Positions 33,369 through 42,069 are shown, counted from the first letter of the stretch. The stretch: 64,000 nt of DNA from an uncultured Acidaminococcus sp. (GCA_900538365.1 UPXT01000001.1:29349-93348); one strand, 5' to 3'. Notes: generated from the sequence alone by a model not told the origin. A program made the numbers and translations.

Positions 33369-34303
33369 TGAAGACAAAACGTATTGGCGTTGTTATGGGC
33401 GGACCCAGTAAGGAGCGGGAAGTGTCCCTGAATACAGGGTCGGCCATTGTGGAAGCGTTAAAGGAAAAAGGCTATGACGCAGTACCCGTTGACCTTGATC
33501 CGTCCCTTTTCCCTTCCCAGATTGAAGATGCAGGGATACAAGTCGTTTTTAATGCCGTCCACGGTCTTTATGGGGAAGATGGCAGGATGCAGGCCGTCCT
33601 TGAAATGCTTGGCATTCCTTACACAGGGTCCGGCGTTCTTTCAAGCGCCCTTGCCATGAATAAGTTCTACACAAAAAGAATGTTTGAGGCAAACGGTGTA
33701 AAGACCGCAAAGTGCCTTTACCTAACCGATAAGGACAGACAAACGGCCAAACAAGACATCCTCCGTCAGCTAGGGATTCCTTGCGTTGTCAAACCGGCGG
33801 AACAGGGTTCCAGCATTGGCGTGACCATCGTCAAAAAGGAAGAAGACCTGGATAAGGCCCTTGAAGAAGCGTTCTCTTATGGGCAACTTGTCCTTGCCGA
33901 AGCCTTCTTTACGGGAAAGGAAGTGGCCGCAGGCGTCATGATGGATGCCAGCGGAAACCCGGTTGCTATGCCCCTTGTCCTCATTGAGCCCCATGTGGAC
34001 TTTTATGACTACCACAATAAATATACCAAGGGAGCCACCACCTACACCTGCCCGGCGCCTTTTGATGAAATCCTCACAAAGGCTCTCCAAGAAGAAGCCG
34101 TGAAGGCTTATAAGGCCCTTGGCTGCAGCGGGGTCGCCCGTGTCGATGAAATGGTTGACACAGAAGGCCGCTTCATCTGCCTTGAAGTCAATACGATTCC
34201 CGGTATGACGGCAACGAGCCTTGTGCCGAAAGCAGCAAAGGCCATGGGCCTTTCTTTCCCGGATCTGTGTGAAAAGATCCTTGAAACGGCTCATTTGGGC
34301 TAA
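33365..34303 (+). CDS. ddl: D-alanine--D-alanine ligase
   Basis: The 312-residue ATP-grasp enzyme makes D-Ala-D-Ala for MurF. Motifs: GVVMGGPSKEREVSLNTG at the start, HGLYGEDGRMQ, YTGSGVLSSALAMNK, CVVKPAEQGSSIGVTIV, ALGCSGVARVDEMVD and LEVNTIPGMTATSLVPK. The tandem ATGATG overlaps the murC stop. Its place right after murC, replacing murB, is found in several Firmicutes and proteobacteria. Confidence 0.96.
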   Translation: MMKTKRIGVVMGGPSKEREVSLNTGSAIVEALKEKGYDAVPVDLDPSLFPSQIEDAGIQVVFNAVHGLYGEDGRMQAVLEMLGIPYTGSGVLSSALAMNKFYTKRMFEANGVKTAKCLYLTDKDRQTAKQDILRQLGIPCVVKPAEQGSSIGVTIVKKEEDLDKALEEAFSYGQLVLAEAFFTGKEVAAGVMMDASGNPVAMPLVLIEPHVDFYDYHNKYTKGATTYTCPAPFDEILTKALQEEAVKAYKALGCSGVARVDEMVDTEGRFICLEVNTIPGMTATSLVPKAAKAMGLSFPDLCEKILETAHLG

Positions 34304-34308
34304 CGGCT

Positions 34309-35169
34309 ATGGAACCGCCAAAGTGGAACCGGAAGCCTTTTCGCCCGCCTGTGCCGCCATCCCCTCCTGAAAAAGAGAAAGGAAAGGAGGCGGCGGAAAG
34401 AAAGACCGGTAAAAAACGAAAGAAACACTGGCATTTCAGGCCGTCCTTCACACTCCCCAGTCCTTCACCCCGTGTGGTAAGCGCACTGCTTGCCTTCTTG
34501 GCTGCCTTTGGGCTCTTTTGGTTCCTGATCCATCGGCCGGGTCTTCATATAGGGAAAATCCGCATCATTGGAGCCACCTATATCACACGGGAAGAAGTCA
34601 TGGAAGAAGGCGGCCTGTGGGAGCCCATCAATGTCCTTGATATTGACCGAAAGCAGCTGATCCAGGACCTTGAAAAGGATGTACGCATTGAAAAGGCAAG
34701 CATTTCCTTTGCCTTTCCCACGTATTTTGATATCCATATCACGGAACGATTGCCCGGTCTGTATGTGGAATGCGATGGCCCGCAGTTTGCCAAGGTTTCC
34801 TATTCAGGACACGTCCTTGCCGTCTATAGCAGCATCCCTGATGCGACAGCACCGCTATTGACGGGCTATCATGGGGGAAACCTTATGGATGGGGATGAAA
34901 TCGAAGATGAGGATGTGAGGGGGCTCCTGCACTTTTTGGGCCGCCTGGAACCTTCCATTCAGGACCAGATTACGGAAGTTTCCATGGATGGGCGGAAGCA
35001 GATAACCATCCATCTGCGCCGGAGCCTCCCCATCATCGTTGGCGATGCAGAAAATGCCAACAAAAAGATTGATACCTTTGTGATGCTCTGCCGGGAAATG
35101 GGGAACCGGAAATTCAAGGGCAAGTATATCGATATTACCTATGAACAGCCTTATGTCAAGCTCGAGTAG
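34309..35169 (+). CDS. ftsQ: Cell division protein FtsQ/DivIB
   Basis: The 286-residue product has an unusually long, Pro/Lys-rich cytoplasmic tail (residues 1-55), one membrane helix (LLAFLAAFGLFWFLIH) and the POTRA domain (IRIIGATYITREEVMEEGGL), then the FtsQ beta domain. FtsQ links FtsL/FtsB to the divisome. The ribosome site is weak (GGGCTAACGGCT), and the start lies six bases from the ddl stop, so it is probably translated by reinitiation. Confidence 0.9.
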   Translation: MEPPKWNRKPFRPPVPPSPPEKEKGKEAAERKTGKKRKKHWHFRPSFTLPSPSPRVVSALLAFLAAFGLFWFLIHRPGLHIGKIRIIGATYITREEVMEEGGLWEPINVLDIDRKQLIQDLEKDVRIEKASISFAFPTYFDIHITERLPGLYVECDGPQFAKVSYSGHVLAVYSSIPDATAPLLTGYHGGNLMDGDEIEDEDVRGLLHFLGRLEPSIQDQITEVSMDGRKQITIHLRRSLPIIVGDAENANKKIDTFVMLCREMGNRKFKGKYIDITYEQPYVKLE

Positions 35170-35183
35170 AAGGAGAACGTTCT

Positions 35184-35876
35184 ATGGCTTATAAAGATAA
35201 AAGAGAGAAGTTCTTCATGTTTCTCGTTTTCCTTGTGCTCGGAATCATGGTCTCCACGCAGTTTCGCAGTGCCGAAATGCAGCGGAGCCATAATATCAAC
35301 CAGCAGCGGGCCGAGGATCTGGTAGAGAAACTCAAGACTTCGGAAAAGGAAAAGACGGCCCTTCAGGAACGGGTCAGGAAACTGGAGGAAGCCGGTGCAG
35401 GCAGCAGCGATCCCAAAGAAACTTTTGCCATGAAGATGCGGGCAGGGGAAGTGACCATGCAGGGCCCCGGCGTCGAAGTGACCTTGGATGACAGCAAGGT
35501 ACCAGCCAAACAGGGGGAAGATCCAAATCTTTACATCATCCACGATGATGACCTCCTGCGAATTCTCAATGAATTGCGGGCAGCCGGCGCGGAAGCCATT
35601 TCCCTGAACGATCAGCGTATCCTCGATATATCGGAAGTGCGCTGTGCCGGACCGACCGTTTCTGTCAACAACACACGGTTTTCACCGCCTTATGTGGTCC
35701 GTGCCATTGGCGATCCCAAGCGTCTTGAAAGTGCCCTGCGCCTGCGCGGCGGTGTGGTCGAAACGTTGAAGTTCTGGGGGATTACGGTTGATGTAATCAA
35801 AAAAGACCAAGTGACGGTCCCCGCCTTTGAAGGGACCCGCCATTATGAGTTTGCCAAACCAAAGGAGGAGAAGTAA
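35184..35876 (+). CDS. DUF881 family protein
   Basis: The 230-residue product has one N-terminal membrane helix (FFMFLVFLVLGIMVSTQF), a coiled coil (residues 35-70), and the DUF881 core with VTMQGPGVEVTLDDSK, IHDDDLLRILNELRAAGAEAISLNDQRIL and RFSPPYVVRAIGDPKRLESAL. Such proteins sit beside division genes in Firmicutes and Actinobacteria; a divisome role is presumed from this context. It is followed after one base by the small basic protein gene. Confidence 0.9.
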   Translation: MAYKDKREKFFMFLVFLVLGIMVSTQFRSAEMQRSHNINQQRAEDLVEKLKTSEKEKTALQERVRKLEEAGAGSSDPKETFAMKMRAGEVTMQGPGVEVTLDDSKVPAKQGEDPNLYIIHDDDLLRILNELRAAGAEAISLNDQRILDISEVRCAGPTVSVNNTRFSPPYVVRAIGDPKRLESALRLRGGVVETLKFWGITVDVIKKDQVTVPAFEGTRHYEFAKPKEEK

Positions 35877-35877
35877 C

Positions 35878-36204
35878 ATGATCTACGCCATCTTTGGTCT
35901 AGCCTTGGGCATTGCGCTGGGCGCTTACCTGCCTGTCTTTCCCCAGGTCTACAGCAAGCTTGTTGCCGTTGCCTTTATGGCGTCTCTTGACGCTGGTTTT
36001 GGCGGACTTCGTGCCGTAAAAGAAGGAACCTATGACAGCAGTGTCTTCATTAGTGGCTTTTTTGCAAACGGTCTTTTCGCTGTTTTTCTCTGCTATTTTG
36101 GCATGAGATTGGGCATTGACCTTTATTATGTAGCCGTGTTGGCTTTCGGCCTGCGGATCTTCAATAACATTGCCATCATCCGCCGGCTATTCATGAAAAA
36201 GTAG
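35878..36204 (+). CDS. sbp: Small basic protein, DUF1290
   Basis: The 108-residue membrane protein has three or so helices (YAIFGLALGIALGAYLPV, FISGFFANGLFAVFLCYFG, YVAVLAFGLRIFNNIAII) and the conserved AFMASLDAGFGGLRAVKEG. It belongs to the small basic protein family found between ftsQ and ftsZ in Firmicutes. Function unknown. AGGAGGAG lies just before the ATG at 35878, inside the DUF881 gene. Confidence 0.9.
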   Translation: MIYAIFGLALGIALGAYLPVFPQVYSKLVAVAFMASLDAGFGGLRAVKEGTYDSSVFISGFFANGLFAVFLCYFGMRLGIDLYYVAVLAFGLRIFNNIAIIRRLFMKK

Positions 36205-36277
36205 GATTGCAGGCGGGGTTCCAAATAAAGACCTCAAAAAAAACGAAAGGTTTCTTGACTTTTCTTGTAAAAGTGCG

Positions 36278-36305
36278 TGAAATAAAGCGCATCAAATGGT
36301 ATACT
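36278..36305 (+). promoter_or_regulatory. Candidate promoter of ftsZ
   Basis: TGAAAT (36278-36283) and TATACT (36300-36305) with 16 bp between. A better -35 match, TTGACT at 36255, is too far from it. The 170-base gap before ftsZ supports a promoter here. Confidence 0.4.
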
Positions 36306-36375
36306 ATAGTACAGGATATTTTTAAGATCACACTCTAAATCTATTCAGATAATCGATGTGAGGAGGACCATGGAG

Positions 36376-37497
36376 ATGTTTGAAGCGGAAAAGCAACAGG
36401 CTGGACAACAGCCGCTGGAAAAAATCAAAGTTATCGGTGTCGGTGGCGGCGGAAACAACGCCGTAAACCGCATGATCGATACGGGACTGCAGGGTGTCGA
36501 ATTTGTGGCTGTAAACTGTGATGCACAGGCACTGATGACCAGCAAGGCCCCCACCAAGATCCAAATTGGTGAAGAAGCAACAAGAGGACTCGGCGCAGGT
36601 GCCGATCCAGAAGTCGGTGAAAAAGCGGCCCAGGAAAATAAAGACCAGCTGGCAGATCTCCTCAAGGGTTCCGATATGGTCTTTGTTACGGCTGGCATGG
36701 GCGGCGGTACTGGTACGGGGGCTGCCCACATCGTGGCTGAATGCGCAAAACAGGCTGGCGCCCTGACTGTTGGCGTCGTCACCAAACCATTCACCTTCGA
36801 AGGCCGCCGTCGCTATAATGTTGCCGAACAGGGGATTGCCAACCTCAAGAGCAAAGTTGACGCCCTCATTACCATCCCGAACGACCGTCTTCTCCAAGTT
36901 GTGGACCGCCGTACGAGCATGGTTGATGCTTTCAAGATTGCCGATGATGTCCTGCGTCAGGGCGTCCAAGGCATCAGTGACCTTATCAGCGTACCTGGTC
37001 TGATCAACGTTGATTTCAACGATGTGAAGACGATCATGTCCAACGCTGGTTCTGCCATGATGGGCATTGGCTCTTCCAATGGGGAAGAGGGCGCCGCGGC
37101 TGCGGCTGAAGCTGCCATCAAGAGCCCGCTGCTGGACAGCACCATTTCCGGTGCCAAAGGGGTACTCCTTAATATCACGGGGGGACCGAACCTATCCCTG
37201 ATTGATGTCAACGAAGCCAGCAAGATCATCACCGATGCCGTTGATCCGGATGCCACCATCATCTTTGGGGCTTCCATCGACGAAAACATGGGTGACACCA
37301 TCCGTGTCACCGTCATTGCCACGGGGATTGACGACACTAATGGCGGTTCCATCAAGGCTCCGAAACCGGCTCCTTTCACCAAACCGGAAACCCCGCAGAG
37401 CCGTTTTACCCAGGCAGCTGAAAAAGAAGCTGCTGGCAAGGTGGGTTCTTTCGGCGCTCCGAGCTCGGAGATTCCGCCCTGGATCCGCAATAAATAA
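36376..37497 (+). CDS. ftsZ: Cell division GTPase FtsZ
   Basis: The 373-residue tubulin homologue forms the division ring. It begins MFEAEKQQ, then IKVIGVGGGGNNAVNRM, the GTP signature GMGGGTGTGAAHIVAE, NDRLLQVVDRRTSMVDAFKIADDVLRQGVQGISDLI, the T7 region NVDFNDVKTIMSNAGSAMMGIG, and the C-terminal conserved peptide IPPWIRNK. The ATG at 36376 is nine bases from AGGAGG; another at 36370 is only three bases away. No ftsA precedes it. Confidence 0.97.
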   Translation: MFEAEKQQAGQQPLEKIKVIGVGGGGNNAVNRMIDTGLQGVEFVAVNCDAQALMTSKAPTKIQIGEEATRGLGAGADPEVGEKAAQENKDQLADLLKGSDMVFVTAGMGGGTGTGAAHIVAECAKQAGALTVGVVTKPFTFEGRRRYNVAEQGIANLKSKVDALITIPNDRLLQVVDRRTSMVDAFKIADDVLRQGVQGISDLISVPGLINVDFNDVKTIMSNAGSAMMGIGSSNGEEGAAAAAEAAIKSPLLDSTISGAKGVLLNITGGPNLSLIDVNEASKIITDAVDPDATIIFGASIDENMGDTIRVTVIATGIDDTNGGSIKAPKPAPFTKPETPQSRFTQAAEKEAAGKVGSFGAPSSEIPPWIRNK

Positions 37498-37520
37498 GGC
37501 ATTCTTTTGAGGTAACGCTT

Positions 37521-37988
37521 ATGAAATGTCCATTCTGTTCCTACGCTGACAGCCGTGTCATCGATTCCCGTTCCGTTGATAACGGGACTTCAATCAGACG
37601 CCGTCGGGAGTGCCCGGAATGTGGGCGTCGTTTCACGACTTACGAAAAGTATGAGGAAACGCCGCTTTTGGTCATCAAAAAAGATGGCCGCCGGGAACTG
37701 TTTGACAGCCAGAAATTGACAAACGGCTTGCTGAAAGCTTTCGAAAAAAGACCTTTCTCCTATGAACAGATCCAGTCCATCGCGTCTGGCATCGAACGGG
37801 ACCTGAGGGCTTTGGGCGAAAGTGAGGTCAAATCGACCCTCATTGGCGAAACCGTCATGAAGGCACTGGAAAAGATTGACCAGATTGCCTATGTCCGCTT
37901 TGCTTCCGTTTACCGTCAATTTGCTGACGTGAATAGTTTCATGCAGGAAATCCAAGGCATGCTGAACAAGATGGACGACAAAAAATAA
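37521..37988 (+). CDS. nrdR: Transcriptional repressor NrdR
   Basis: NrdR represses ribonucleotide reductase genes when dATP is high. The 155-residue product has the zinc ribbon (CPFCSYADSRVIDSR at residue 3, then RRRECPECGRRFTTYEKYE) and the ATP-cone (VIKKDGRRELFDSQKLTNGLL). No nrd genes are in the window. The gene follows ftsZ by 23 bases and is probably cotranscribed. Confidence 0.96.
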   Translation: MKCPFCSYADSRVIDSRSVDNGTSIRRRRECPECGRRFTTYEKYEETPLLVIKKDGRRELFDSQKLTNGLLKAFEKRPFSYEQIQSIASGIERDLRALGESEVKSTLIGETVMKALEKIDQIAYVRFASVYRQFADVNSFMQEIQGMLNKMDDKK

Positions 37989-38314
37989 CTGATACCTAAG
38001 AAGAGCTGTGAAGCTGTACGCTTCATGGCTCTTTTTGTGTGCGCCCGAATCGGCTGACTTTGTGAAGAATCGTTTCTTGCTTCCTGTCCATGGTTTCCCA
38101 GTTCCGTCCATTTCCCTATCGATTCCCTGGTGGCTCGATTCCTGACCGGCCACCCTTTTGGCCTCTTTTGTACCTAATGCTTTAGCACAGCAGCGTAGAT
38201 CAAGACGGTCCCTTTATTTTCCAGTTGCCCCGTGAAAACGCACATTGAGCTGCCTTAACAAGGAATAGGGGGCTCCATCTTGAATAAAGAAGGCGAGCAA
38301 AGGAGGAATGACCT
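37989..38314 (+). other. Intergenic region between nrdR and the pseudopilin operon
   Basis: Apart from the terminator no gene or recognised site is seen. A comGA/gspE-type ATPase gene would normally precede a GspF gene, and no remnant of one (Walker motifs) is found here in any frame. Confidence 0.45.
38000..38037 (+). terminator. Terminator after nrdR
   Basis: AGAGCTGTGAAG (38002-38013) pairs with CTTCATGGCTCT (38021-38032) with G-U tolerance, followed by TTTTGTG. Confidence 0.85.
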
Positions 38315-39502
38315 ATGAAACGATACCGCTACAAAGTACGGACAGGAAAGGGGGCAGTCATGAGCGGCGTCCTTTTGGCGGAACATAAAGGCGAAGCCTT
38401 GCAGGTCCTGAAACGGAATCATGACCGCATCCTATCCCTTAAGGAAGACTGGTTTTCAGTAAGAGGAGCCAGCAGACATTTTTCAGATGAAGAGCGGGAA
38501 CGGCTCTTCAAGGAACTGGGCATCCTGCTTAAAAGTGAGATTCCCATCCTGCGGGCCTTGGAAATCATGGGCCTTAGGGGAAGTGAAAAGGTGACCCTTC
38601 TCTGCCGGCAGATCGGCGAGGAACTGAAAAAGGGAAGACCTTTATCAAAGGCCCTTTTGCGGCATCAGCAGGCAATTGGGCCCTTGGCCCCTGTCCTCTT
38701 GGAAGCTGGGGAAAAAAGCGGCAGGACCTCAGTTTTGTGTCTGCGTCTATCTGATTCCTATCATCGCAAACGGGAGTTTCGGAAGGAACTGATGGGAGCC
38801 CTTTTTTATCCCCTGGTAGTCATGGGGGTAGGCGGCCTCGTTGTGCTTTATTTTATCATCGCTGTCCTGCCCTTATTTACCGGGCTTTATGGAGACCTCA
38901 ATCTCTCCGTTCCTGCTGGGCTGACGCTGATGATGACCGTAAGGGCAGCCTTCACGGATCATCCCTTGGCACTGGTCTGGGTCACTTTGGGACTTTTTCT
39001 TTTCCACCACGCAATCCGTCCTTACAGGCTTCGTCTTTTTCTTGTCATTCCACCCTTCCGGCGGGCTTACGGCCGCTTTTGGGAAGTTCGCTATGTAGGA
39101 TTATTGGCCCTTCTGCTTGAAAGCGACCTTTCCCTCCATGAAGCCTTGGAAGAAGCCCGAAACCTTTTGCCTATGGGGCCGCTGCGTCTTGAAGGACAAA
39201 AGCTCCTGCGCACGGTGACGGGCGGTGAGTCGCTTTCGGGAGCAGCCTTTGCGGCGCCTTTTTTGATTTCTCCCCTGACACGGGAATTTCTCAGCATGGG
39301 GGAAGAAAGCGGACGCCTTCCGCAAATGCTCAGCGAGGCTTCGCGCCTCATGACCGAGGAACTGACCTTGACCCTAAAGACAGTCAAGCGCCTGATGGAA
39401 CCGGTTCTTTTGGTTTTTATGGCCGGTGTCAGTGTCCTCATCCTCTATGGGGTCATGTCTCCCCTTATGGGCCTTATGAATGGGCTGCCTACAGCCATCT
39501 AG
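38315..39502 (+). CDS. Type II secretion / competence GspF-PilC-ComGB family protein
   Basis: The 395-residue inner-membrane platform protein has a short N-terminal tail and the duplicated T2SSF domain: FKELGILLKSEIPILRALEIM in the first copy, and RYVGLLALLLESDLSLHEALEEA with FLSMGEESGRLPQMLSEAS in the second. Large hydrophobic helices lie at about 165-190, 210-230 and 370-390. Such proteins couple the motor ATPase to pseudopilus assembly. AAGGAGG precedes the ATG. It heads an operon of prepilin-like genes, an order like comGB-GC-GD-GE-GF of competence systems, but without the ATPase gene. Confidence 0.88.
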   Translation: MKRYRYKVRTGKGAVMSGVLLAEHKGEALQVLKRNHDRILSLKEDWFSVRGASRHFSDEERERLFKELGILLKSEIPILRALEIMGLRGSEKVTLLCRQIGEELKKGRPLSKALLRHQQAIGPLAPVLLEAGEKSGRTSVLCLRLSDSYHRKREFRKELMGALFYPLVVMGVGGLVVLYFIIAVLPLFTGLYGDLNLSVPAGLTLMMTVRAAFTDHPLALVWVTLGLFLFHHAIRPYRLRLFLVIPPFRRAYGRFWEVRYVGLLALLLESDLSLHEALEEARNLLPMGPLRLEGQKLLRTVTGGESLSGAAFAAPFLISPLTREFLSMGEESGRLPQMLSEASRLMTEELTLTLKTVKRLMEPVLLVFMAGVSVLILYGVMSPLMGLMNGLPTAI

Positions 39503-39522
39503 AACAAAAGGAGAAATGAATC

Positions 39523-39954
39523 ATGTTGAACAACATCAGCTGTCCTCAAGGAATAATGAATCAAGCCAAAGGAACCCAAATAAAAAAGAAAAGAGGTTTT
39601 ACCCTTCTTGAAATTCTCATCGTTCTTGCCATATTGGGTGTCATGGCAGCGGCACTGATTCCCTCCATCAAAAGTGCCATGAATAAATCCCATGATACGC
39701 AGCTGGTCATGAATTTGACCACCCTTGACAGTGCGGCTAAGGTCTATGAAATGGAAAAAGGCACGGCCCCTCAGTCCGTTGATGAGCTTGTCAAGGGAAA
39801 ATTTGCTCCGGACAAGGACTATAAAGGAATCACCCTTGAAAGCGCAGAAAATGGGGAAATCGGATGCGTCTTTTCTGGGACCTTGAGCAGCGGCGAAACG
39901 GTGCGCAGCAGTGACCTAGGGAAGAAGGGGGGCCATGGCAGCGCTGAAGGGTAA
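39523..39954 (+). CDS. Major pseudopilin, GspG/ComGC-like
   Basis: This 143-residue prepilin has the class III leader KKKRG followed by FTLLEILIVLAILGVMAAAL, cleaved after G with the conserved E at +5. The leader is long (24 residues) unless translation starts at an internal ATG (39556). The globular part has the short GspG-like pattern LDSAAKVYEMEKGTAPQSVDEL. It is the likely main subunit of the thread used in secretion or DNA uptake. AAAGGAG lies upstream. Confidence 0.9.
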   Translation: MLNNISCPQGIMNQAKGTQIKKKRGFTLLEILIVLAILGVMAAALIPSIKSAMNKSHDTQLVMNLTTLDSAAKVYEMEKGTAPQSVDELVKGKFAPDKDYKGITLESAENGEIGCVFSGTLSSGETVRSSDLGKKGGHGSAEG

Positions 39955-40399
39955 GCGTGCTGGTTTCCTCTTAGGGGACATGCTGGTCGGAATCAGCTTT
40001 TTGACCTTTTTCCTATCCTTTTCCCTGCCACTTGTACGGACCGTCCAACAAGGACAGGCCCATTCTCATCTTGACCTTTGTACTTACGAGGCAGCAAGCG
40101 TCATCACCGCAGCTCAGGAAGGGGCTCTCCTTGAAAATCGCCCCTTTTATAGGGCGGACATCGGGCAAAAGGGCATCTGCGTCAAGCATGAAAAGCTTAG
40201 GGAAAGTCCCCTTTCCTTTGACCTTGAGGCACCTTCCGTCATCCTCAGCGGGCCCCGCCAGCTGGCCTTTACAACAAGCGGCGCCCTTAAAGGCGGGATG
40301 GAGACGATTTATCTTGAAACAACAAAGAAAAAAGAAAAGCGAGGATTCACATTCGAACCAGTAAGGGGGCGTCTGACCTATGCTGCGTATTTGCCCTAA
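39935..40399 (+). CDS. Minor pseudopilin-like protein (D at +5)
   Basis: The 154-residue product begins MAALKGKRAG then FLLGDMLVGISFLTFFLSFSL, a type IV pilin-like N-terminus with D instead of E at position +5. It starts 20 bases before the end of the preceding gene and overlaps the next by 20, so it is translated as part of the chain. Position and size fit a ComGD/GspH-like minor pseudopilin. Weak family resemblance otherwise. Confidence 0.7.
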   Translation: MAALKGKRAGFLLGDMLVGISFLTFFLSFSLPLVRTVQQGQAHSHLDLCTYEAASVITAAQEGALLENRPFYRADIGQKGICVKHEKLRESPLSFDLEAPSVILSGPRQLAFTTSGALKGGMETIYLETTKKKEKRGFTFEPVRGRLTYAAYLP

Positions 40400-40712
40400 G
40401 GGCAGGGGATTCGTCCTCATCGATTATCTATTTGCCACACTGCTCACGTCCCTTTTGTGTTTTTTACTCATGGAGGCTTTTTCCTTAGGGGTCTGGTGGA
40501 CGCGTGCTTGGGAGGAGCGGGCTTACGCCCAACAGGTCCTGCGTCATTTTGCCGCAACAGGTCAGACGGGGCCCCTTTTGGATTCCTATCAGTGGGTGGA
40601 AAAAGAGCGGATTGTTCCTGAACTGCCCCAGATAAAGGAACGGCACGCAGCCATCTATGCGCTGCCTTATAAACGGCTTCTTGCTCGCGTTGTACGCTAT
40701 GAAAAAAGATAA
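40380..40712 (+). CDS. Minor pseudopilin-like protein
   Basis: The 110-residue product has MLRICPKGRG before FVLIDYLFATLLTSLLCFLL, again a class III leader with D at +5, and a small basic/aromatic globular part. It overlaps both neighbours, which argues that it is a genuine gene of the chain in spite of its small size. Its counterpart may be ComGE or GspI. No other motif recognised. Confidence 0.65.
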   Translation: MLRICPKGRGFVLIDYLFATLLTSLLCFLLMEAFSLGVWWTRAWEERAYAQQVLRHFAATGQTGPLLDSYQWVEKERIVPELPQIKERHAAIYALPYKRLLARVVRYEKR

Positions 40713-41202
40713 AGGTTTTGTGGCGCTTGAATGTATGCTGTTTGTCCTTCTTTTCGCGCTCCTCATCAGCCTTTGCGCAAGGGCCGGCGGGCGCCTGGCT
40801 GTCTTGTCAGCAAGGCTTCTTTATAGCTGGGAACTGCGCCGGGCGGCAGTGGACCTTGACTGCCGTTTTGAGCATTATTTTCGCTATGAAGCACTTGCTG
40901 TTACCATCAAAAAAGGAAGCTCCGGAGACGTGTTGGAGTTATGGACCCGGTCCCCGTATCAAAAAATTCAGTACTATGCGGCGCCTTCGCCCCAATCTGG
41001 AAGGGAAACCCTTTATATCAGCGCCCAGGAAGGTATGAAGCCGCCTGGCATCAATCCGCTTACAGGGCCTCATTTAAGAGTCCTTGACTTTCAGGCAGAA
41101 AAACAGCCGGGAAACCAGGTGGTTGTTTCCTGTACCTTGATCCTTAGCAAAAATGGAATTGCGCGCCCTTTCAAGGAGGTCTATGGTTATGGACTTTGGT
41201 AG
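40699..41202 (+). CDS. Minor pseudopilin-like protein, GspJ/ComGF position
   Basis: The 167-residue product starts at the ATG at 40699 with MKKDKG, then FVALECMLFVLLFALLISL, with E at +5. The globular part includes LDCRFEHYFRYEA and later beta-rich stretches, like ComGF or GspJ. No clear ribosome site is visible; the start overlaps the previous gene by 14 bases, suggesting coupling. Confidence 0.68.
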   Translation: MKKDKGFVALECMLFVLLFALLISLCARAGGRLAVLSARLLYSWELRRAAVDLDCRFEHYFRYEALAVTIKKGSSGDVLELWTRSPYQKIQYYAAPSPQSGRETLYISAQEGMKPPGINPLTGPHLRVLDFQAEKQPGNQVVVSCTLILSKNGIARPFKEVYGYGLW

Positions 41203-42055
41203 AAGAAATGGGTTTGTTGCGGGGCTTATCCTTGTCATCATCGTTGCGGCCGCGTCCCTTATCATGAGCCTTGTCCGAAGCCTTTCCACAAGACGCGATA
41301 AGCAGCGCTTTCTTTGGCAGGCGGAACAGCGCACGGCCCTTTTCTTTTCCTTCTGCAAGGCAAGGGAGGCGGAGGATTTTGCCCGTGATGGCGACCGCTT
41401 TGTCGTGCGCTGCCCAAAAAGCGGACGAGAGCCTATGTATCGCCTTGTGGTGAAGACCCGCAGGTTAGGAAAGGCGCTTGTGAAGGAAGAAAAAACGGAA
41501 CTCCGGAGCGAGGATGACGCGGTCCTTCGGTCTGCTTCACGCTATGAATTTGCCATCCCAGGAGGACGGCAGCATCCCCATTATCAAGCTTTATTTGCAC
41601 CAGGAAAGACGACTTACACGGCGGATTTTCCACTTTTTTTGGAAGGCAGCTTTGACGAAATCTGCAGGAAGGGACCTGATTTTCCCATGGGGCATTTCCT
41701 TCAGCTGCCTCTTCGGGGCTACGCCTATGTGGCCCGCAAAAAAGCACTGCAGATTCCCCTGAAAAAAATAGTCACAGGACGGGCCCTTGTAGTTGCGCCC
41801 TATGGGGCCAAACTTGCGGACGGCGTACAGCTGACGGGCCCCATGGTCATCTTTAGCTTTTCTGATATCGTTATCGGGCGGGAGGCTGTGCTTAAAAAAG
41901 TTCTTCTTTTTACGCCGAAACGAGTGATTGTCGGAGATTATTCACAAATTGATGGTATAATGGCTGCAGGGCAGTCTGTTACCCTGGGGGAAGGCACGTG
42001 CTACAGACGGGATGAATCCCTCCTTGCTCCCTACCGGACACCCTACATTTTTTAG
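41189..42055 (+). CDS. Large pseudopilin-like tip protein, GspK position
   Basis: The 288-residue product has RRNG before FVAGLILVIIVAAASLIM, where the +5 residue is L instead of E. That loss, together with large size, is the hallmark of GspK/PilX-type tip subunits. The C-terminal half (from residue 180) is unfamiliar and beta-rich. The ATG at 41189 is eight bases behind AAGGAGGT; the ATG at 41183 is too close. Confidence 0.65.
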   Translation: MDFGRRNGFVAGLILVIIVAAASLIMSLVRSLSTRRDKQRFLWQAEQRTALFFSFCKAREAEDFARDGDRFVVRCPKSGREPMYRLVVKTRRLGKALVKEEKTELRSEDDAVLRSASRYEFAIPGGRQHPHYQALFAPGKTTYTADFPLFLEGSFDEICRKGPDFPMGHFLQLPLRGYAYVARKKALQIPLKKIVTGRALVVAPYGAKLADGVQLTGPMVIFSFSDIVIGREAVLKKVLLFTPKRVIVGDYSQIDGIMAAGQSVTLGEGTCYRRDESLLAPYRTPYIF

Positions 42056-42069
42056 GTGGAGGTTACCTT

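Noticed and set aside
37461..37486. CTCCGAGCTCGGAG palindrome as a fifth A-loop repeat
   Set aside because: It lies inside ftsZ coding sequence, lacks the A-rich loop and differs in spacing.
37590..38153. 187-codon minus-strand frame over nrdR
   Set aside because: Antisense to a clear, conserved gene and to its terminator.
38038..38314. Possible remnant of a comGA-type ATPase before the GspF gene
   Set aside because: No Walker A/B or other ATPase motif in any frame; the stretch has frequent stops.
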